From assembly GCA_015039365.1 (NCBI GenBank), contig WION01000048.1, forward strand, positions 62,001-126,000: 64,000 bases of DNA, given 5' to 3'. Below, piece by piece: positions 57,901-64,000 of this stretch. The stretch comes from Amanita rubescens. Lineage: Eukaryota > Basidiomycota > Agaricomycetes > Agaricales > Amanitaceae. The notes beneath the pieces are model-generated. The model saw nothing but the letters and a program-made list of their open reading frames with translations, ran no database searches and was not told the origin of the DNA. Position numbers and translations under genes: made by a program. The first letter of the stretch is position 1. Every line of letters begins with the position of its first letter.

Positions 57901-58160
57901 TGCAAACTTGGCCTTAGCCGTATGAGCTTGTACTCCAACACAATGCCTGTCAAAATAATTCTGATGTGTCAACTTTATGCAGGCATGGGCACAAGCCATA
58001 CAAGTTGATGGGACAGTCATTGTCCTTCACTCTGCCAGCAACCATGAGCTCATGTGTCTCTGCCATTGATGCTCTCAGGCACTTTACATTTTGAACATCA
58101 TCATATGTACCATCTGTACATGCTCTGACCCCAGGTATGGGAAACTCCATAGTACTTATA
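54930..58160. other. decayed repeat sequence with uninterpretable open frames
   Basis: The longest frame is 57097-57588 (minus, 163 codons), with neighbours at 56725-56967 and 57950-58150 (minus). A relic of a transposase is possible, but I see no catalytic motif. A G-rich run of AGGAGGGGGC-type sequence occupies 55715-55800, and a short palindrome (cctcagttat...ataactgagg) lies at 57831-57857. Confidence 0.4.
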
Positions 58161-58164
58161 GAGA

Positions 58165-58560
58165 ATGGCAGGGGTATACCCTCGACAATCCCTACAGGCT
58201 ATGGCTCCCATACAATCAATTGCAATGTTGAAATTGATGTAAAACTACAAAAGACAACATAAATATAAGCCATGTCACATGTGAAATCCAGTGTTGCTAA
58301 CCCTCACCCTCTCACATCCTATCACACCCAGCCGCACTCCAGGTAAGTCCAGGAGACTTCCAAACATTGCCAAAGAGATCACCAAAGAGTAGGGAATGGC
58401 AGGGGTAACCTCAAGGTTTTCAGAGCCCAACCTTTACCCTTACCCCCCAAAACCCTCACCCGCTTGGACAGGGGTGGAGGGTTTACCCCTCAAAACCCTA
58501 GGGGTACAGATGGGGTTGCCCAAGGGTACAAGGGTACAAAAATACCCCAGGGTACAAGGT
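58165..58560 (+). repeat. MITE-like copies 1 and 2 (GGCAGGGGTA family)
   Basis: gaatggcaggggta occurs at about 58166 and 58394. The second copy continues with aaaaccctcacccgcttgga and ends near acaaaaataccccagggta. The ends GGGGTA and TACCCC are inverted. Confidence 0.65.
58272..58388 (+). repeat. ~117-base duplicated segment, first copy
   Basis: From ccatgtcacatgtgaaatcc to gatcaccaaagag; the second copy is at 60050-60176 with a few changes (for example cacatctgtatcac). Both are in plus orientation. Confidence 0.8.
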
Positions 58561-59018
58561 TCATCCCTGGACAGTTCAATCATTCACCAACTCTGTGCCT
58601 CACAACACACCCTTTTGATACTTTTGGAAAAATCAAAGATCAGGAGGGAAGGAGATAGACTCACATATGAGTAGTGTTTTAAAGTCTGGTCCAGTTTTTA
58701 CTGCCTTTTTTGGAAAGACTGACTCGACTGGAGTGGTCCCAGGGTGTCCCTGATATAAAAAAGACCAGAACTGGACCACTTAAGACCACTAGACCAGTCC
58801 TTACATTGTTTTCCATGTCCCTATGGCTCCCATACAATCAGTTGCAATGTTAAAATTGATGTGAAACTGCCAGAATCTCTGGGTTCAGAAAAGACTTCTG
58901 ACTTGCTGTCATAGTTGATTAGTATTGCCCACTCCATGGAGGTCTGGTTGACAGACATATCATTGAAGTAGTAGTTGCAAATGATGGAGAAGATGCCGTT
59001 CACACAGCCAAATTTTAG

Positions 59019-59220
59019 GGAATGGCAGGGGTAACCCCAGGGTTTTCAGAACCCAACCCTTACCCTTACCCCCCAAAACCCTCATCCTTGGACAGGGGTG
59101 GAGGGTTTACCCCCCAAAACCCTCACCCTTGGACAGGGGTGGAGGGTTTACCCCTCAAAACCCTAGGGGTACACAAGGGGTTGCCCAAGGGTACAAGGGT
59201 ACAAAAATACCCCAGGGTTT
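59019..59220 (+). repeat. MITE-like copy 3 (GGCAGGGGTA family)
   Basis: This matches 58391-58560, but contains an internal duplication of cttggacaggggtggagggt. It starts at ggaatggcaggggtaacccc and ends aaataccccagggt. Confidence 0.7.
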
Positions 59221-59660
59221 GACCCAAAGGGTTATTAGTAATGGTACTACTTCTTTGTCATACACTGTGATATAGTATGTATCATGATATATACAAGGTG
59301 CTAAAAGTGACCAACCCTCTACTGCTGGTGACATGTTTCCCATTACTAGTACAGTGTGCCCCAACCCTGACAATGGGTGCCTTTTTTACAATCTTTTATG
59401 ACACCTACATATGTATGTGCTCTAAAATTCCTTAAAGTACTGTAAGAGTCCACCCTTTTGTCCAAGGACCAAAAGAGGAGAACTCCTAAAGTAGGATTAA
59501 ATCTGGTCACTGCACAGCCATGTCCAAACCAGTGAAGCATTGGACCGCAAATCTGACAGCAAAATCACCAAGGTGCTGTGGAACCAAATGAGATGCAATA
59601 AGCAAGAATGGACTTTGTGAAATAATGCATGTCCTGTCACATGCATTATCATGTTGCTAG

Positions 59661-59832
59661 AGAATGGCAGGGGTATGGGCAACCACTCACCCTTCATGGA
59701 GGGTTTTTGAGGTCTTTGGTGGCTTTGGTCCCAGGGGTATGAAGGGTTGGTCCTTATAGGGAGGGGTTGGGAGGGGTAGACAGGCTCCAACCCTTACCCC
59801 TACCCTCCACCAAACCCTCCATGAAGGGTGAG
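59661..59832. repeat. hairpin MITE-like element
   Basis: ctcacccttcatggagggtt at 59686-59705 is exactly inverted at 59813-59832 (aaccctccatgaagggtgag). The element begins with the same agaatggcaggggta word as the other copies in this block. Confidence 0.78.
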
Positions 59833-60049
59833 ACTGGCAGTGCCACTGGCACTGCCAGTCTTGACGACCAACAAGCATGGTTCACTGTCCAAGTCCCACA
59901 TGTCAGGGTTGCACATCAAGTCATCAGTGATAATGCCTAAAAGTGGAAGCAGACAATCATAGGGGATATTTGAACCTCTCGAAACATTTGACCCAGAACT
60001 CAAAGGGTTCCAGCTTCATTCCTAGACATAGATAATCAATATAATATAA

Positions 60050-60176
60050 GCCATGTCACATGTGAAACCCAGTGTTGCTAACCCTCACCCTCTCACATCT
60101 GTATCACACCCAGCTGCACTCCAGGTAAGTCCAGGAGACCGCCAAACATTGCCAACAAAGAGATCACCAAAGAGAG
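60050..60176 (+). repeat. ~117-base duplicated segment, second copy
   Basis: Second copy of 58272-58388. Confidence 0.8.
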
Positions 60177-60369
60177 AATGGAGCTGACCCTCACCTTCCC
60201 ACTGCTAAACTATACTACTCCATTGGACCAACTGCACCCTCTCACACCCACCTGCACTCTAGGGAAGCCACATGAAAACCATTTTTGACAATACTAGGAG
60301 ACCACCAAACATAGCCAAAGAGATTCCAAAGAGAGTGCCAAGATCATACACAGCTGGGTGAGTTGCATT

Positions 60370-60735
60370 TGGCAGCCGGCAAAATCCGGGGAAAACACGT
60401 TGCTCATTGTAAAAATTTCGCTACCTATTTTGCAAGCAGCAAAACTTAAATTTTGAATAAGGATTTTGCATGCACTCAAATACAATAGAACTTTTATATT
60501 TTCTTTTATGAAAAACATTACATACCGCATTGCATATTGCCTGACACAAAACACGCATGTTATTATAAATTGCGCTGTGAGAGAGATTCTTCATTTTGCT
60601 TTGGATTTCGCATTTAAGATTTAGGAACATGAAACATATCAAATTTACAAAGGAATTTTGTGGGACGCAAAATGGACAGGAGATTTGTTGTTTTACGTCA
60701 TGAAATATGAATGGCAAAATGCATCGTGCACCGCA
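60370..60735. repeat. cluster of GCAAAAT / ATTTTGC words
   Basis: At least seven instances of gcaaaa or ttttgc lie in 365 bases (for example near 60377, 60428, 60438, 60465, 60595, 60667 and 60716), in both orientations. No open frame or hairpin explains them. Confidence 0.5.
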
Positions 60736-60740
60736 GCGGG

Positions 60741-63700
60741 GCCAGCGCCCGATAGCGTCTACCGGACACACGATCTGCGCCCGCTTAGCGTTTATGGAGC
60801 GGCGTAGTACTACTGGACTAAAGCGTGCTATTGTCCGAGCAGGTAGCTAGGCATAGGCTTGAGGGTGTGGTGACATGTATTCGTGTAGACAAAACAGCTC
60901 GTTAGTGTAAGGATATGTGGCTTACCCCTTCCAGAGTGTGGCATAAGGACACAGTGGTTGCCCCGCGGTACTACTGTGAAAGAAAAAGCGAATAGTCCAG
61001 GGCAAAATGTGGGTGTATTGCTTCCAAGGGCTGGTAGAGGCGATGGCGCGAGGAGAGATACGACCCGCTTGACCAAACAGTCAAGTCCATACGAACGTCA
61101 TTATGAAAAATCTCCTAGATCAACTTTGAGTACGTACCAAAATCACTCGAGGGGCGGATTGTAGTACTGATGAAGAGCTGGAGGACTGACCGAAGTTCAA
61201 AATTACTCTAGCATTGAGCGATCGGCGAACGTGCTTCAAAAGAAAGTAGAGTAAGCGGCCGACAAAAGACGGCAGTTGAAGAGGCACAGTCAAGTCAAGC
61301 TTCAACCAACACGCAGTAGTCTTCAGCGCGCTCGGCCAGTTCCGCAGCGTACGCGAGCACAGTGAAGACCCAAGGTGACTAGGCTGGCAGGTTAGCAATA
61401 TCGGAATGAAGACACTCAATTAAGCGCTTCACTCACCTCGCCAAATCGCAGTTTGACTAACCAGAATAGTAGTACTCAATCCTGCCCTCGGAACAACCCA
61501 AACACTCATATCGTCCCAGTTTATGCTGCATTTCAAGGAACCCTGCCTGTTTGCATGGCCGTATCCGGGCTCATGTTGACTCTGACCAACTCAGCTAGCC
61601 TCTAACTATTGACATTGCTATTCACGCCCGTTTAGCGCCCCTCGCGATTAATGGAACACTCAACGTGATGTCATCCCTAGCGTTCAAGTATACTCCCTTT
61701 CCCGTTCTCACAAGACGAGTTCAACTCGAACAGGTCCGTCTGCGCAGACTCCCTCGGCTCATCGATAACGCAAAATCCGCGTACAATCCTCGCAACCGAC
61801 TGACATGTAGCCTAAGCAGAGCAGGTGCCGGGCTTATATGTTAACCGGGTGCGAGATTGAAGACATTAACAGCGTCAAGTTCATGATGGCGCCTTCAGTC
61901 CGTCTCACCCACTCTTGAACGAATGCATTGACGCATCCCTTAGTTCACTAAGTCCACCGACGACGAGCTATCCTCGAATCCTCTCCCAGTGCAGAAACTG
62001 CCTCGAAATCCGTGGCTTTGATGAGCACCATTTCGAGACATACTCTCTTGAATCTGGAGCGCGTACAGGCCCGTTGGTCGTGTCATAAAAGAGAATCGTG
62101 GGCGCGCTGATGCCCAAACCGCTCGGACAATAGTTGAGCGTATCATTAGAGAACAGTAATATCTAACCAAATTGTTATTCTCCCGAGACAAAGTATGGCT
62201 ATGCTTCAATCACACAACGTGTGATATAAGGAGAGGTCTAAGGATTAAGGTAACGTATCGCGTAGATAAGATTTCTGCGTAGTATCCTAGCAATACGAGA
62301 AGGCAACCCAGCCCAGGTGCCGCAGCATGGACATTATGGATATCACACTGGGTAGGACGTCAGAAACTTCGTTTAAACTCTTGACGAACATCCCTCACCC
62401 CCAATCCCGCCCGTCTACCACCCTGAGAGTGCTCATCCGACCCAGAACTTGAGGATAACCTATCTTCAGGCGCGTTATCAAGGGCCCAGAACAATTCCCA
62501 GAGCCATCCATATCATTCTCAACCATCGTCCACAGCGACCGCAACGAATTCTGTCACTCTCAGTCTTCATGATCGCCTATGCCTCTTCGAATACAATACG
62601 GACCCCATTGCGCCATCGAAATCCTTCAAAGAGTTGCCTTTTAGTCGTCGCCAACTCAGCGCACGCTGGGCTGAGGTTACCACAGACTCACACAGTGAAT
62701 TCTACTTGATGAGCAGCTTCAGTTTCGCATCTCCAGGGAAGGACGACATGGGTGGCAAATAAAAGTGGTTGAGAGTGAATGAGAAATCGACAAAGTGATG
62801 GCTGTTGATCACGATGAGAAGTTTACATTGAGAGCTGAAGAGAAGTGGTGCGGCGCGCCCGAGTGAGCTTATAAGCATTGGGTGATTTCTCTCGCGGGTT
62901 CTAGTTCCATACTCATTGTAGCGTGGTCTTCGAGCGAACGTCCAACGCTGATTATTGTCCACACCAGTCGCGCTGCACCTCTACCACGATCACCTTCACC
63001 GTCCCGGCGTCGAACAACTTCCGCCATTCGAAACAATGGTCAAAAGAATCTTCGCCTACATGTCGCGTTGTTGTGCCCATCGACTCCCAAAATCACAGGA
63101 AAACAAAGCGGTGAAAGCAGTTTGCGCCGCCGTCGATAAATGTCAAGCACTGGAAGAGAAAGGGCTCGCCCGCAGTATAGTCGACTGGGTGATCATGTAC
63201 GTGCCCTGTTTCATCTCACTTCTTTCGAAAAATGACGTTCGCTAGGGGGCCTTCTCACTCTTCTCCTAAAGAAAAACATCATTGGACCGTTCGCGGCCTA
63301 TTGGAAGGTCGAGCCAAGTTAACGATCCACGCGCATACCAACGGCCGACGCGTTCGGTGGTGGCGAAACGGTGGGCGTTTGGCGGGGATCGACTTGAGAA
63401 AACGTTGCCGATTGCTGTATGAGTGTAAGGTTTGAAGACGGGTCGACGGAAAGGGGGGACACAAATACGGGGACACAAAAGAAACGGGGCGGTGGTTGGC
63501 GGGTATGTATTCAATTCAAGCATTGGTTGATTGATTGATAATCTTGAGAGCAAGAAAACCGCGCAACAAGTGATAGACAGGGAGGATCTTGGACAAGCTA
63601 TATATATAATTACTTTCTTGCACACACACTGTATATTGTAGCATTAGATTCTGTATAATTCGTGTATACTGATTCACTAACCTCTCAGCGCTCTCACGAT

Positions 63701-64000
63701 CAGATACCCGAACCCTGCAACTCAATGCAAAGATATTATAGCCAATTGCAGGACTCCCAGGCATGTCTGCTTGAAACACGATGCATAGGCTTGACATGTA
63801 TGGATGACCAGGTGCATCCCGACTGCATTAACAACGCAGATGCGCTGTCTAGTCTACAAGGGGTAGACAAGTAATTGGTCCTGCTTTACGAGTAGGAATC
63901 ATCAAGCAGCTACACTGGTTTGTCAGAGAGCCTGGCGACGGAGGGCTGGTTGCCAGCGGGCGCTGCGAGAGAGAGGTGTCACAACTATGTCACGCTGAGA
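60741..64000. other. 3.3 kb without a supported gene
   Basis: CpG content is normal again. Open frames are short and overlap on both strands; the longest is 63266-63625 (minus, 119 codons), and a group at 62882-63245 overlaps in three frames. None shows a domain, signal peptide or credible exon chain. A partial gene running off the right edge cannot be excluded. Confidence 0.4.

Larger units (their letters stand above)
53560..60350. other. CpG-depleted, repeat-rich block
   Basis: CpG is almost absent across this block apart from the solo LTR and a few scattered sites, whereas the genes on either side are CpG-rich. TG and CA are correspondingly common. Such a pattern is expected from long-term methylation and deamination of repeats. 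The block contains the repeats listed below and no gene I can defend. Confidence 0.75.

Noticed and set aside
58391..59220. Telomere-like repeats (accct words)
   Set aside because: The words are part of the MITE-like copies and do not form a regular TTAGGG array.
1..64000. CRISPR arrays, bacterial operons or Shine-Dalgarno sites
   Set aside because: The window is clearly eukaryotic, with spliceosomal introns throughout, and no regular spacer-repeat array is present.

Overview
The window looks like nuclear DNA from a basidiomycete fungus, most likely an agaricomycete. Genes are dense and cut by many introns of about 45-65 bases with GTRAGT donors. The recognisable families are fungal: coatomer zeta, LSM4, HUB1, a TRAPPC11-like protein, an NPY1-type NADH diphosphatase, an F-BAR/SH3 cytokinesis protein, a PalI/SUR7-like protein, a CHY zinc-finger protein, AIM9-like APH kinases and an agaricomycete 'G domain' GTPase. 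I name no species.

Layout. 0.4-4.3 kb: a multi-pass membrane protein, an unrecognised protein and a CHY zinc-finger gene. 4.3-7.0 kb: nothing convincing. 7.0-16.5 kb: F-BAR/SH3 protein, small membrane protein, a divergent pair (coatomer zeta and a NIF3-like protein), a secreted calcineurin-like phosphoesterase, then a decayed APH kinase set between the phosphoesterase and a partial copy of its 3' end. 16.7-23.8 kb: a GTPase whose 3' half contains a chain of introns separated by three-base exons, a coiled-coil protein, and NPY1.

24.5-44.5 kb is a nested insertion. A 5'-truncated LINE (25357 onward) lies beside an APH pseudogene. It ends in a 19-base poly(A) at 44401-44419 and is flanked by a 13-base duplication (25344-25356 and 44420-44432). 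Just after its stop codon a 17.26 kb element (26970-44233) has inserted, bounded by short terminal inverted repeats and an 8-base duplication, ACCATAGT. That element carries subterminal palindromic arrays, a long inner inverted repeat containing a gene start, a D,D35E integrase, an Spt5-like NGN/KOW protein, two larger proteins of unknown function, a small zinc-finger-like protein and a gene with triplicated exons. It is the best candidate here for an undescribed system.

44.7-53.5 kb returns to housekeeping genes: a membrane protein, LSM4, a PalI/SUR7-like protein, and the divergent pair HUB1/TRAPPC11. 53.6-60.4 kb is AT-rich and nearly free of CpG. It holds decayed repeats: a hAT-like inverted-repeat element with a younger solo LTR inside it, MITE-like copies and duplicated segments. 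60.7-64 kb has normal CpG but no gene I can defend.

How genes fit together: coatomer zeta and TRAPPC11 serve membrane traffic; LSM4 and HUB1 serve RNA splicing and decay. The element's genes form a self-contained set: an integrase divergently paired with an unknown gene, plus a transcription-elongation-like factor. All exon boundaries were read by eye and need transcript support.
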